Shown piece by piece: positions 55,506 to 64,000 of a stretch of DNA of 64,000 nucleotides; positions within the stretch are counted from its first letter, which is position 1; each line of letters begins with the position of its first letter. The DNA is from Rhodothermales bacterium (lineage in GTDB: Bacteria > Bacteroidota > Rhodothermia > Rhodothermales > Bin80). Location of the stretch: positions 1,858,380 to 1,922,379 of the forward strand of contig OX638318.1 in NCBI GenBank assembly GCA_951812585.1, read 5' to 3'. A program made the position numbers and the translations under genes. The notes beneath the pieces are model-generated. The model was not told where the DNA came from. It saw nothing but the letters and a program-made list of their open reading frames with translations, and ran no database searches.

Positions 55506-56075
55506 ATGGATGTATCGGCGGGCGAGCCGGTTCTAGCACCTCAGGCGGATTCGCGCCGGCTGGGACAGGTGATCGCCTCAATTTCTCACCGCCTTAGCGC
55601 TGAACGTATCGGTCGGTACCGGAGCATTGGCGACTGTACCTCGCAGATAACGTTGTCCCTCCATATTGGCGCGATAGACTTGGGACCTCTCAAATCCGAG
55701 TTGACCGGGCATGGGCGAGCCTGATTCGGGCCATGGTAGAAATGGCACCGATTCCGCACTCCTTTAAGTTTAAGCGACCGTTCGGGACGGCCCTAGGCCT
55801 CCCCATTACTCACACTTTGAACTTAACAAGGGGGTCTGCCTGGCGCTTATGGCGAGGGCAGTGCGACGTAGTACCGCTTATGTTGACGGTGAATTCCGCA
55901 AAGATCGTCGTGGTCGGCTTTCTTGCTTTTGCCATGGGGGCTGCGCGGACGACTTGTCGAGGCGTCCTTACCGGTAGCGTACAATCTGCTTGATCAACGC
56001 GTCGCATGGACATACCTCTGGCGACACCATTTTGGGCGGAATGTGAAGAAAGCGAGATTGCGCGCGGAAGGGTGA
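55506..56075 (+). pseudogene. cse2: cse2 (cas11) relic with frameshifts
   Basis: ATG 55506 opens a frame with RRLGQVIASISHRL; the next part shifts to GTGALA.VPRR, then to RVDRAWASLIRAMVEMAPI and RPFGTALGLP, a pattern like Cse2 (TG.LA.LRR, then W..Li..m..m.P, P.G.ALa). A final segment VAWTYLWRHHFGRNVKK ends with a stop at 56073-56075. Cse2 is the small subunit of type I-E Cascade. At least three frameshifts break the gene. The next Cascade gene (cse4) is not seen; the IS4 relic starts a few bases later. Confidence 0.6.
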
Positions 56076-56089
56076 AGCGATGAAGCGCG

Positions 56090-56851
56090 TTATGGGGGCG
56101 GACGCTCCACTAGGTCATAAAACGCCCCCAGCTCCTCGTAGGCAACCGCCCGGATCTGCAACCGTCCGTACCCACGCCACACGACTGTGTGTCCCGGAGG
56201 AGGATCGTGCTTCCGGTTCATGTAGCCCCCCATCATCGCCACCAGCAGAATCGCCGAGGCCAGATTGGTGAGTTCGACCAGACTGTAGCGCCGGGAGTAC
56301 ACCCGCAGCATCTCCAATTCTGCATCGGTGAAGAGCACGTCGGCTTCCAGTTCGCTCACCGCGCGACCCAGCAGTGTCATCAGCATGATGCGCCAGGCCG
56401 TTACTAGGTGAAGCGTGATCATGCTGTGCAAAAGCGACGCTTGTTGCATGCGCAACTTTTCCACCTTGCACCCGCTTTTGAGTATCCGGAAGATGTTCTC
56501 CACGCGCCAGCGCAGCACGTAGAATCCCACCATCTCCAGGGCTTGTTCCAGCGTAGTGACTGCTGCGGTGGTCAGCAGGTACCATTCGATACGCTCTGCT
56601 CCTTCCGGCGGTGCAATCTCTCTGATGTGGATCGCCGATACACGCACCGGGTCTTGCGACGCGTCCTCGATCGGCGGCAGCGTGACCCTGTAAAAGCGCA
56701 CCTCCATACGGGCATGGCGGGCCGGCCGGCCTTCGTGGGTTACACGCCCGGACTTCGCGCGAAGACTCAAACGCGCCACAGACAACGCCAAGACACCCGC
56801 CGGGGGGCCTTGGCGCATCACCTTGAACAGAGGATGAGAATGGCTAAACAA
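56090..56851 (-). pseudogene. IS4-family transposase, N-terminal half missing
   Basis: 253 residues matching the C-terminal part of Tn5-type IS4 transposases: WYLLTTAAVTTLEQALEMVGFYVLRWRVENIFRILKSGCKVEKLRM contains the Y..RW.iE..fr.LK catalytic-Glu (YREK-like) motif, followed by SLLHSMITLHLVTAWRIMLM and a C-terminal TNLASAILLVAMMGGYMNRK. Full-length members have about 450 residues with two catalytic Asp in the missing half. It ends 15 bp from the last cse2 codon. Confidence 0.82.
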
Positions 56852-56866
56852 AGGACATCACATCAG

Positions 56867-57103
56867 ATGAACACCAATCCTTATCGGCCCCGACACTGGC
56901 TCGCGGCCGTGGCTGTCGCTTGCATCATAGGCTCCAATGGAGCCGCCGCGGCGCTTCTGCTGCTGTTGGAGGGCCGCGCTGTCATATGGTGGAGCTGGGT
57001 TCCGATGCTATTCATGATCGGCGCGGCCGCATCGCTTCTTGTCTATTGCACTCAATGGATTGTGACGCTGGTACGGCATACCCTTGATGAGTCAACCCGA
57101 TGA
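56867..57103 (+). CDS. Small two-helix membrane protein
   Basis: 78 residues (an upstream ATG at 56834 would add eleven). Two predicted membrane helices: HWLAAVAVACIIGSNGAAAALLLL and VPMLFMIGAAASLLVYCTQWIV, joined by EGRAVIWWSW; the C terminus is charged. No family is recognised. It begins next to the N-terminal side of the IS4 relic and precedes a spacer of about 260 bp and the SulP gene. It could be real, but the small size keeps confidence low. Confidence 0.45.
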   Translation: MNTNPYRPRHWLAAVAVACIIGSNGAAAALLLLLEGRAVIWWSWVPMLFMIGAAASLLVYCTQWIVTLVRHTLDESTR

Positions 57104-57361
57104 AGGTTGAATGTACCTGTGGGCATCGCCCTTTTGGTGGGCTTCCCTCGCACTCGCGGGGATGTACCCATCCATGGCAGGGCGTATTGCACGGGAGGCG
57201 TGGCCGGTGGTATGTGCGATCCTCAGCGTATATTGAGGGTTGTCACCGGAACATTAAGAGTCAAGCTTGCCTAGGAATATGTGCATGCGCCGACAAGCCC
57301 TCGGTCGGCGTGTCCTAAAGACTTTCGGTGACGGGATTCGCTTTCGCACGAACTCCCGATA

Positions 57362-59611
57362 GTGACGCGGCCACTTCGCAATCTTGCTTCGGAACTGCGC
57401 GCAGACACAGTCTCTGCGAAGGTTGTGCCGGCACTGGCGGCGGGCCTTACCTCAGGCCTGGCCTTGCTCGTCGCGCAGGTCGCCTACGCTAGCCTGATAT
57501 ACTCAGGGCCGCTTGCGCCATATTCCTCGCAAGGCGTCGGACTGGTGCTGTTCGGCAACTTTGCTGCCTGCCTGGTCATCGCGCTTGGCGGAGGGTTCCG
57601 CGGAACGATATCGGGGCTGTCTCCTGCACTGGTCATCGTGATGGCGCAGGTCGGTGCTACAATGGGTATCCAAGGCACCCCTTTATTTGCCACTACCGCA
57701 ACAGTGCTCATCATCGGTGCGGTAGCCGCTGGCCTGTGCTTTCTGGTGATTGGGCGGTACGGACTTGCCAATCTGGTGCGCTTCATTCCGTATTCGGTGG
57801 CAGGCGGCTTCGTGGCCGGCATCGGAGGCGCTGTATGCCTTGCCGCCATGTCGCTAATGGGGGCGGAGATGGACTGGCGTGCGATCTTTGTACTGGCCGA
57901 ACCGCCGGTGCTCTGGAGGTGGAGCCCCGGCGTGCTGTTCGGGGTGGTCCTTTACGTCGCGATGAAGCGGTGGGGCCGTCCGCTCATCCTGCCTGTCGGT
58001 GTCGCGGGTGCTGTCGGTGCATATCACCTCGGACTAGCCCTCCTCGGCATTTCTGGCGACGAAGCGAGGACGGCAGGTCTACTGCTGACTAATACCTCGG
58101 AAACAAGCTTGTGGCCTGCGCTGATGCCTGGGGATCTGGTGTATGTGGACTGGACCGCGATGGCTGTGCAGGGTCCTACCGTGTTTCTGCTGGTGCTGAT
58201 CGCGCTGGTCGTTGTGATCATGAATCTCGCCGGCCTCGAGATGGCTGCGAACCAGGATCTGGACTGGAACCGAGAGTTTCGCGCAACAGGAATCGCGAAT
58301 GTGGTGGCGGGTCTCGGCGGTGGCACAACCGCGAGCATGATCGTGCCCGCGTCGCTGCGCAGCAAACTATTCGGAGCAACCAGCCGCTTAACCGGAATCA
58401 TCGCGGCCCTCGTCATCGCGGCCGCCCTGTTCCTGGGTGATGGGATGCTAGAACTGGTCCCCGTGCCGCTCGTCGGTGGCGTTCTGGTCTTCGCGGGCCT
58501 CAGTATGCTGGATGAAGGGCTCATTAGAAGTCGGAGACGTCTCCCTTGGACGGAGTACGGCGTCATCGTGCTGATCGCAGGTGTGACCTTGGTGTTCGGA
58601 CTCTTCGAAGGTGTGGGTGTCGGGATGCTGGTCACGCTCGTATTCTTTGCTGTCCGATTGAGCCGTGTGGATCCGATCAGATCGCACTTTACGGTGCGCG
58701 AGCGCCAGAGCACCAAAGCACGTTCAATCCCGGATCGCGTCATTCTCCACCAGGAGGGCGACCGCGCACTGGGGTGGAGGCTGCGCGGCTATATATTTTT
58801 TGGCAGCGTGAATCCTCTCGCCGATCAGCTTAAGGAGTCACTAGGCGGCGATCCGCGTCCCGTCTGCATGATGCTGGATTTCACGAGCGTATCCGGCTTT
58901 GACTATTCGGCGGTGAATGTCCTCGCTAGATTTCTGCAATCGGCAACTACCGCCGATGTGAAGGTGGTCCTTAGCGCACCGTCGGAGCAGGTGCGGGTCG
59001 GGCTGAGACGCAACCTTTCCTCATCCACACTTGCCTTGTTGCGTATCGAGCCCGATTTGGACCGCGCGCTTGAGCAGTGTGAAGAGATAGTCATAGACGA
59101 ATGGAAGGCAAATGCACGGACAGGTGACGACTACCGGGCCCATGTGCTCGAGCGTGTCGCCGACGACCTGGATAGCCAATTGGCGCGGCAAGTCCGCTTC
59201 GAAGACCTGATCGACGAGCTTCAAAGCTGGCTGCGTCCGTGCCGGTACGCCTCCGGGGGCATCTTGGCAGGTCCGCGCACGCGGAGCGAAGGTATGCAGC
59301 TGCTGACGTCTGGGCGGGCCTTCGCCCATGATACCCGGGGGAGGCGGTACCGTCAGTACGGCCCGGGCGATGCGATCTGGCCGGTCGATCCTTCCGACGT
59401 GCTGGCCCCTACGGTGAGTGCCGACGGTCCCTGCAAGACGGTGGTGTTGACACCGGTTGCCCGGCGACGGCTGGAGGAGCGTGAAAATCTGCTCGCAATG
59501 AAGCTGTATCGATATCTGCTGGTTCGACAGTTTGAAGGCGAGCCGATGGATTTCCCGCAGGATGATGCAGTCACACCGAAGCCCGGCTCACTATCGGAGT
59601 CCGGTGCATGA
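57362..59611 (+). CDS. SulP-family anion transporter with STAS and extra C-terminal domain
   Basis: 749 residues. Residues about 20-430 are the SulP transport domain with ten or more membrane segments and the family signature LALLVAQVAYASLIYSGPLAPYSSQG. Residues about 455-580 are a STAS domain (LRGYIFFGSVNPLADQL, MMLDFTSVSGFDYSAVNVLARF, KVVLSAPSEQVRVGLRR). A further 160 residues from about 590 on (FEDLIDELQSWLRPCRYASGGILAG and YGPGDAIWPVDPSDV) resemble a degenerate cyclic-nucleotide-binding-like fold. SulP proteins import sulfate, bicarbonate or other anions. The GTG start at 57362 gives MTRPLRNLASELRAD. The 258 bases upstream hold no other supported gene. Confidence 0.9.
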   Translation: MTRPLRNLASELRADTVSAKVVPALAAGLTSGLALLVAQVAYASLIYSGPLAPYSSQGVGLVLFGNFAACLVIALGGGFRGTISGLSPALVIVMAQVGATMGIQGTPLFATTATVLIIGAVAAGLCFLVIGRYGLANLVRFIPYSVAGGFVAGIGGAVCLAAMSLMGAEMDWRAIFVLAEPPVLWRWSPGVLFGVVLYVAMKRWGRPLILPVGVAGAVGAYHLGLALLGISGDEARTAGLLLTNTSETSLWPALMPGDLVYVDWTAMAVQGPTVFLLVLIALVVVIMNLAGLEMAANQDLDWNREFRATGIANVVAGLGGGTTASMIVPASLRSKLFGATSRLTGIIAALVIAAALFLGDGMLELVPVPLVGGVLVFAGLSMLDEGLIRSRRRLPWTEYGVIVLIAGVTLVFGLFEGVGVGMLVTLVFFAVRLSRVDPIRSHFTVRERQSTKARSIPDRVILHQEGDRALGWRLRGYIFFGSVNPLADQLKESLGGDPRPVCMMLDFTSVSGFDYSAVNVLARFLQSATTADVKVVLSAPSEQVRVGLRRNLSSSTLALLRIEPDLDRALEQCEEIVIDEWKANARTGDDYRAHVLERVADDLDSQLARQVRFEDLIDELQSWLRPCRYASGGILAGPRTRSEGMQLLTSGRAFAHDTRGRRYRQYGPGDAIWPVDPSDVLAPTVSADGPCKTVVLTPVARRRLEERENLLAMKLYRYLLVRQFEGEPMDFPQDDAVTPKPGSLSESGA

Positions 59612-59649
59612 AGCGAATCCGTGTTACAACGCCCTGCTCTGGACCCGTG

Positions 59650-59866
59650 GTGATGGCCGCGCCGGAAACCTGCCTTAAGAGCGGTGCACGGTGCGTGATA
59701 GCCAAGGCGGAATGGCTGCCTGGACCGCGCGGCTACAACGCACGATTCGTGGTCACCCATTTCAGCGTAGACGCGTACGACGCGCGCACGCTATATGAGG
59801 ATGGGTATTGTGCGCGTGGAGACATAACCGGATCGAGGAGCAGCAGCTGACCCTGTTCGCTGACCA
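59650..59866 (+). pseudogene. IS1380-family transposase fragment
   Basis: RCVIAKAEWLPGPRGYNARFVVTHF then TLYEDGYCARGD in one frame and NRIEEQQLTLFADH in the next give the IS1380 order (VIAKAE.L..G...RFVVT......LYE..YCARGDMENRIKEQQL.LFAD). One frameshift at about 59822 is needed. The rest of the transposase is absent on both sides; at the right the sequence passes directly into an ARPP-1-like gene. Confidence 0.75.
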
Positions 59867-60570
59867 CTACGTCCATGATGGAGAGGAGCTGATCGGTGCC
59901 AAGCAGAACCGGGTTGCCAACCTTACCATGCTGATCCCGGCGGCGAAGACCACCAACATTCCCGTCTCTTGCGTGGAAGCAGGACGGTGTCTTACAGCAG
60001 GCAGGACTTCGGGGTCAGCGACCGCGTTCAGAATTCGCGCGGGCGCTGAAAAGCTCCAGGATGTCCGGGAATCGCTTCGGACGAGCGGCATCCCTCGTTC
60101 CGATCAAGGACATGTATGGAGTTCTATTGATGACGCGGCAGAAGAGCTCGAAGCGAGTTCCGGACATCACAGCCATGAGTACGATCTTCGAGCGCCACGC
60201 CGCCACGCTCAATGAACATGTAGACGTGCTTGAGGCCGAGCCAGGCCAGGTTGGTGCGATCTTCTCAATGGGCGGCTCGAGCTTCAGCCTTGACTTCTTC
60301 GACAATTCCTCAACCTTTGAGGCCTTCTTGCTCAAGCTCATCCGTAGCTATGCCGTCGACACTCTGCGGCGCGGGAGTGGGCGGACCAAATTCGTGAAAA
60401 CCGACGCAGCTGCCTTTGTCCAAGACGTGATCGCAGGCAAGTACGACGACCACCTGGCTGTCGGTCTCGGCACAGATGTCGGCATCGTCGGCGACGGCAT
60501 TGTAGCCGGAGCGCTGGTGCACAACGACACCGTCGTACATCTGGCGGCCTTTCCGAACCCCAGCGTTTTT
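59866..60570 (+). pseudogene. ARPP-1-domain protein, frameshifted
   Basis: HDGEELIGAKQNRVANLTMLIPAAKTTNIPVSCVEAG, YSRQDFGVSDRV, GIPRSDQGHVWSSIDDAAEELE, TIFERHAATLNEHVDVLEAEPGQVGAIFSMGG, DFFDNSSTFEAFLLKLIRSYAVDTL and VAGALVHNDTVVHLAAF are in the order of the ARPP-1 family domain (associated with ADP-ribosyl-glycohydrolase and rhodanese-phosphatase clusters). At least two frameshifts (near 59990 and 60165) break the reading frame, and the start is replaced by the IS1380 fragment. The family has no proven enzyme function. Confidence 0.75.
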
Positions 60571-60739
60571 CGGAGCTGCCCGTCGAGTATCCCCCGCACC
60601 AAAGCAGGCGCGATTTTCTGCACGGCCGCTACGAGTAGCCGCTGCGGTGTGCTCGCGCCGCCATTGTCCACGGCGGCGCGAGCGTCGCACGCGGAGCATC
60701 GGCTAGGAACGGAGTGTGGGCAAAAGTGCAATCCAGAGC

Positions 60740-62158
60740 TTACTTGCCAGAGTTGGCGGTATTGCTGCCGCGCCGCAAAACGGTTCGGGGCGGGGCTGTG
60801 GCCTTCCTGAATCGCCATCCGTACATGATAGCGCCGTAGTGGTTGAACGCGCGACGCGCCTCGGCATTATCGAACGGATAATCTGCACCTAGTTGCCTCG
60901 CGGCAGCAAGCCCGCTGACGAAGCAGGTCTCCTGGCTGTTGAGCAGCGTATGGGCTCCACAATGCCATGTCCGCCGCCTGCCCTGTATGCGCCGGAAGAG
61001 AGGCACCAGCCAGGCAACATGGCGCACGTCGTGTACGACATGCTGAAACCACCATCTCCCAATGATCTTCTGCTCGTCGATCCGGCTGATCGGATTGTAG
61101 GTCACCAAGCACGGTTTTTCGGAGCGGCTGGCCCACGGCTGCTGGTTGTGCATGATGTAGGTGATTTCGTAATTGTCGGGCCTGGACCCGTATTGTTCTA
61201 TATGATTGCTGCGCGTGGACAAGGGCTTTGCCTCGTTGTCTGGAAGAACTGAGGCATCATGGTGGACGATCGTATGGTTGTGCAACTCGCTCTCATACCG
61301 AATGGACGACAAGATGTAGCGCTCCAACATCGTCGGCCTGTCGAGGATCATCAGCGTCTGGTTCGCATTGCACGCGACAATTACTTGGTCGAAGCGCTCC
61401 CTGACCCCGTGTTCATCTTCGACCTCGACGTGCGACGCATGACGATACACCTTGCGGATTGCTCGGTTGACATGAATCTTGTCCAAGAAACCAGCCACCA
61501 TGTGTTCGTATATACGCCGCGTTCCCTGATCCCAGGTCTGCATGGGCGTGGCGGACTCGATGTCAAAGAATTGTAGGTACTTTGCGAACAGGGATGCGGG
61601 CATGTCGAAGACGTTCGTCGCCATTAAGAAGTTGACGAACATAGGCTTAAGCACCTGGTACCTGAAGTCGCCAGAATAGCCGCCCAGGTTTAGCAGTGTT
61701 CCCATGCTCAAGTAGTTGAACGGATTGAGAGCGTTCACCACCGTCGAGCGAGAATCCGTAAGGCGGCCAAAGCGGTGAAGACGCTTAAGCAACCGTTGAA
61801 ACGCTGCAATCTCACCCTGCAGTCGCTCCTTTATATCGGAGTCGAAGTCGTGGGCATAGATGCCGCTGCCATACTTCACGCTGTAGCTGAACCTGGTCTT
61901 GACAAGATCAATTCCGAATCTCGCCAGCAAGAGCACGACATGGTGATACTGCGAAGCAATGCAGGCTGTGACGGAGATATCGAACGGAATAGATCCGCCG
62001 CCGCTCTGAGGCATGTCGGCCGTGATGGCGTTGCCGCCAATTTCTTCCTTGGCTTCGAACAGAAGAAAATCGAAACGATCAGGGTGCTGGCTAAGTGCCC
62101 AAGCGGCTCCGAGCCCAGACATGCCGCCGCCAATGATTGCTATTCTGCGTCTTGCCAT
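60740..62158 (-). CDS. FAD-dependent NAD(P)/FAD-binding oxidoreductase
   Basis: 472 residues. N-terminal dinucleotide-binding site RRIAIIGGGMSGLGAAWALSQHP with an acidic residue (FLLFEAKEEIGGNAIT) typical of Rossmann FAD sites, FDQVIVACNANQTLMILD in the middle, and a C-terminal SGLAAARQLGADYPFDNAEARRAF that contacts FAD. It resembles COG2907 proteins, related to amine oxidases and often found with fatty-acid or cyclopropane-synthase clusters; none of those genes are nearby. The substrate is unknown. The start ATG is preceded by about 50 bp of GC-rich DNA without an obvious ribosome-binding site. Confidence 0.86.
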   Translation of the reverse strand: MARRRIAIIGGGMSGLGAAWALSQHPDRFDFLLFEAKEEIGGNAITADMPQSGGGSIPFDISVTACIASQYHHVVLLLARFGIDLVKTRFSYSVKYGSGIYAHDFDSDIKERLQGEIAAFQRLLKRLHRFGRLTDSRSTVVNALNPFNYLSMGTLLNLGGYSGDFRYQVLKPMFVNFLMATNVFDMPASLFAKYLQFFDIESATPMQTWDQGTRRIYEHMVAGFLDKIHVNRAIRKVYRHASHVEVEDEHGVRERFDQVIVACNANQTLMILDRPTMLERYILSSIRYESELHNHTIVHHDASVLPDNEAKPLSTRSNHIEQYGSRPDNYEITYIMHNQQPWASRSEKPCLVTYNPISRIDEQKIIGRWWFQHVVHDVRHVAWLVPLFRRIQGRRRTWHCGAHTLLNSQETCFVSGLAAARQLGADYPFDNAEARRAFNHYGAIMYGWRFRKATAPPRTVLRRGSNTANSGK

Positions 62159-62388
62159 ACGTCCGTCCTAGTTTGGGGTGCGGTTGCGCCGCCCCGGGTC
62201 AGAGCAGTGCCCGCCTCATGGCGGCCACGCGGATCTTGAACGCGTTTTTTTTGACTTCACGACCGAGAAGGATCGCACGCCGTCATCACGCCGCTCGAAA
62301 GCAAAATAGTGCATAGCGTACAGAGTCACTTCCCGAATCGCTTCTGTGCGCTTTTGCTTCGGGACGATTCGAGGCAAAACCCCGTAAA

Positions 62389-62698
62389 ATGCGGGCAAGT
62401 CTGCACCGGAATTTTGCCTTGGAAGCTGCCGTTCATCAAGCAGGCATGTACGTGAATCTAAACAGAAAAGAGAGGTCCTTGCCAGAGGAGCTGTTTGTGC
62501 CTGCGTATTACAAGACGCTCTTGGAGGCCCTCGAGGAAGTGCGACGGCGCGCAGCGATGGCTGATGGCATGATCACGCGATACGAGAAGTGTCCAGGGGG
62601 TATCGGTCTACAGCATTGATGCTGAGTTGTATGTGGACGATCTTGCGGAACCCTTGCCTACCAGCATTCGGCGCGACTCCTTCCGACTATACCAATGA
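62389..62698 (+). pseudogene. Broken small hypothetical gene
   Basis: A 76-residue open frame (LNRKERSLPEELFVPAYYKTLLEALEEVRRRAAMADG) ends early at 62619, while the next frame continues with VYSIDAELYVDDLAEPLP to a stop at 62698 that overlaps the start of the following small gene as ATGA. This fits one gene of about 100 residues with a frameshift near 62598. No family is recognised. Confidence 0.4.
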
Positions 62699-63140
62699 GC
62701 GAGCAGCCGGACGCGAAGGGCCCAAAGGGGACTTGCGGTCCGAAGATCTGTAAGCGAACCACCGCAGGATGTTCACCACGCACTGACAAGATTCTCTGCC
62801 TCGAGCATTCGCATATCGATAGCGTCAATCGGCGTACGGATCTCGCAATAAAGGCGATTGAAGCAGCCGACGCATCTGACAAGCGATACTACGATATCGA
62901 AGTCGAGAGGCTGCGCACGAACGCTGAGGACGGCCGGCAAGAGCGTCGTTTTATGGACAGGCTCGCATGGACAAGTAGTGGCGTGTTCATCTTGCTTGCC
63001 GCATTTGTGCTGCTGATGCTCTTTTTCGGTTCCGCCCCCAGCGGAAGGTGGCAAGCGACTTGCTGCGAACGTTTGCGACTGGACTCGGTGGATCAGGAGT
63101 TGCATGGCTACTTAGAGCACTGACATTACGAACCATGAGC
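62695..63140 (+). pseudogene. Broken small membrane protein with coiled coil
   Basis: From ATG 62695 the frame encodes a Cys-rich start (GTCGPKICKRTTAGC), a helical segment (DLAIKAIEAADASDKRYYDIEVERLR), and a membrane helix (SSGVFILLAAFVLLMLFFG). The last 30 residues are unlike it, whereas the next frame, from about 63045, reads ASDLLRTFATGLGGSGVAWLL and gives a second helix, so a base seems lost near 63045. It is coupled to the preceding broken gene. The family is unknown; a phage or toxin-system component is possible. Confidence 0.45.
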
Positions 63141-63200
63141 GCCGCATCAATTGATGCGACGCTCATGCATTCAAGTGGTCTTGCAGGTCGCGCCCGCTGC

Positions 63201-63524
63201 TTAAGGCAAGTCGGACAGGGGAATCTTGGAGATCAGCTTGCCTAACTCATGCGCAAGTGCCAACTTGACTTTCATGCCAGCGGTCGGGGGGACATCGAGC
63301 GCCCAAACAATGTCGCACGCCCGCAGCCACGCGAGGCCGCACGCCATGCCCGCCTCCCGGTCGTCAGGATCCGCGTCGTCTAACCACTGCGGGTAGAGGA
63401 GGTGCGGCGCAAAAGGCGTGAGACCTGCGCTGACAGCCCGCCGGCACAGCCGCATTGCTAAGATGGTATTGTGCTCAGTACCCCCGAAAGGGGAGCAGAC
63501 AAAAACCCGTTTGCGGTTGTCCAT
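63201..63524 (-). CDS. DUF4406/DUF7768-like deoxyribosyltransferase-fold protein
   Basis: 107 residues. VFVCSPFGGTEHNTILAMRLCRRAVSAGLTPFAPHLLYPQWLDD, followed by GMACGLAWLRACDIVWALDV, is the pattern of short phage- and plasmid-associated proteins with a nucleoside 2-deoxyribosyltransferase-like Rossmann fold. Its biochemical role is unknown. It ends near the broken small membrane gene and lies about 20 bp from no other minus-strand gene in view. Start ATG 63524 gives MDNRKRVFV. Confidence 0.72.
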   Translation of the reverse strand: MDNRKRVFVCSPFGGTEHNTILAMRLCRRAVSAGLTPFAPHLLYPQWLDDADPDDREAGMACGLAWLRACDIVWALDVPPTAGMKVKLALAHELGKLISKIPLSDLP

Positions 63525-64000
63525 AGGTCATTGAAGCTTCTGGCGTTTGACTCATGCAGTCCCGCAGTATAAGAGCAAAGCGTGGGTGTTGCGCTTGAGC
63601 CCCTCTGATTTCGGGCCGACGGACGCGCGGCCTGCCCTCAAGGGCACGGGCATCGGAATCTGCTGCATTGTCGACGATCGTTTAAGCCCCACAGCGGGTC
63701 GGGAGCACGAAAGTGCTGTATAAACCCGACGGCAAGGGCGCGCGTGCTTCCTGTTCTGACCGATCAATCAGCCTGGTTTGCGAACGGCTTGACCGGTTGG
63801 GGTGCCGCATCTGCGTAAGGGATCGATGCTGGTGCTCAAGTTGTTGGGGCGAGACTGGTACACAGTGGATGGCCATATGCGCAGGGGTGCGTTGCGCTGT
63901 CACTAAGGTCTTTTTCGGTCAAACTGTGGTCGGCGTAGTGGCAAGCTGCTGAACCGAAGCCGAAACTTGCTACTACGTCAGTAGGTTGGACGTTGTCCCC
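63525..64000. other. Right-end region without a supported gene
   Basis: 476 bases with only short frames, none with a domain, good start or partner. The window ends before any further gene can be identified. Confidence 0.4.

Noticed and set aside
57100-57318. Open frame of 72 residues before the SulP gene
   Set aside because: Cysteine-rich but without domain, ribosome-binding site or partner; probably non-coding.

Overview
The window looks like a chromosome segment from a GC-rich, Gram-negative member of the Bacteroidota/Rhodothermota side of bacteria. Evidence: an LptD-like outer-membrane LPS-assembly protein, an LptF/LptG-type permease, a TonB-dependent receptor, a secreted FG-GAP protein with a C-terminal tail like type IX secretion cargo, and a cystathionine-synthase-like PLP enzyme. 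No rRNA or tRNA gene was recognised, so the taxonomic placement is an inference from gene content.

Layout. 1-21.8 kb is compact housekeeping DNA: TPR protein (5' end outside the window), enolase, an FtsB-like divisome protein, ROK sugar kinase, LptD, a stand-alone HsdR-N-like nuclease, KatG, a GNAT enzyme and SucC, LptF/G, a DUF3467 protein, a PLP synthase, Lon, two small unknown proteins, RsgA, an FG-GAP protein and alanine racemase. 22.2-30.4 kb is rearranged: a 632-bp near-identical duplication of the 3' end of a TonB receptor gene, a recombinase fragment, a truncated IS21 transposase, a beta-propeller lipoprotein, a 5'-truncated M56 peptidase, and the intact receptor with a His/Glu-rich metal-binding loop. 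30.4-37.1 kb is a tight catabolic-looking operon (FAD oxidase, Fe-S partner, Tm-1-like/UPF0261 protein, creatininase family) followed by two ThuA proteins.

37.3-56.1 kb is the most unusual part. A complete type III-B CRISPR-Cas locus on the minus strand (cas10/cmr2, cmr3, cmr4, a single gene that fuses cmr5, cmr6 and cmr1, a CARF-HEPN effector, cas1, cas2, a 9-repeat array, and cas6) sits between decayed remnants of a plus-strand type I-E system: the HD end of cas3 on the left and the 3' end of cse1 plus a frameshifted cse2 on the right. Four different IS relics (IS1634, IS21, IS3-like, IS4) lie at the joints. The cas10 GGDD site and the CARF-HEPN protein imply cyclic-oligoadenylate signalling; cas6 and the array supply crRNAs; cas1-cas2 supply adaptation.

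57.1-64 kb holds a SulP transporter with extra C-terminal domains, an IS1380 scrap joined to a decayed ARPP-1 gene, an FAD-dependent oxidoreductase, two frameshifted small genes and a DUF4406/DUF7768-like protein. Pseudogene and IS content rises sharply right of 22 kb, so the right two thirds behave as a plastic accessory region.
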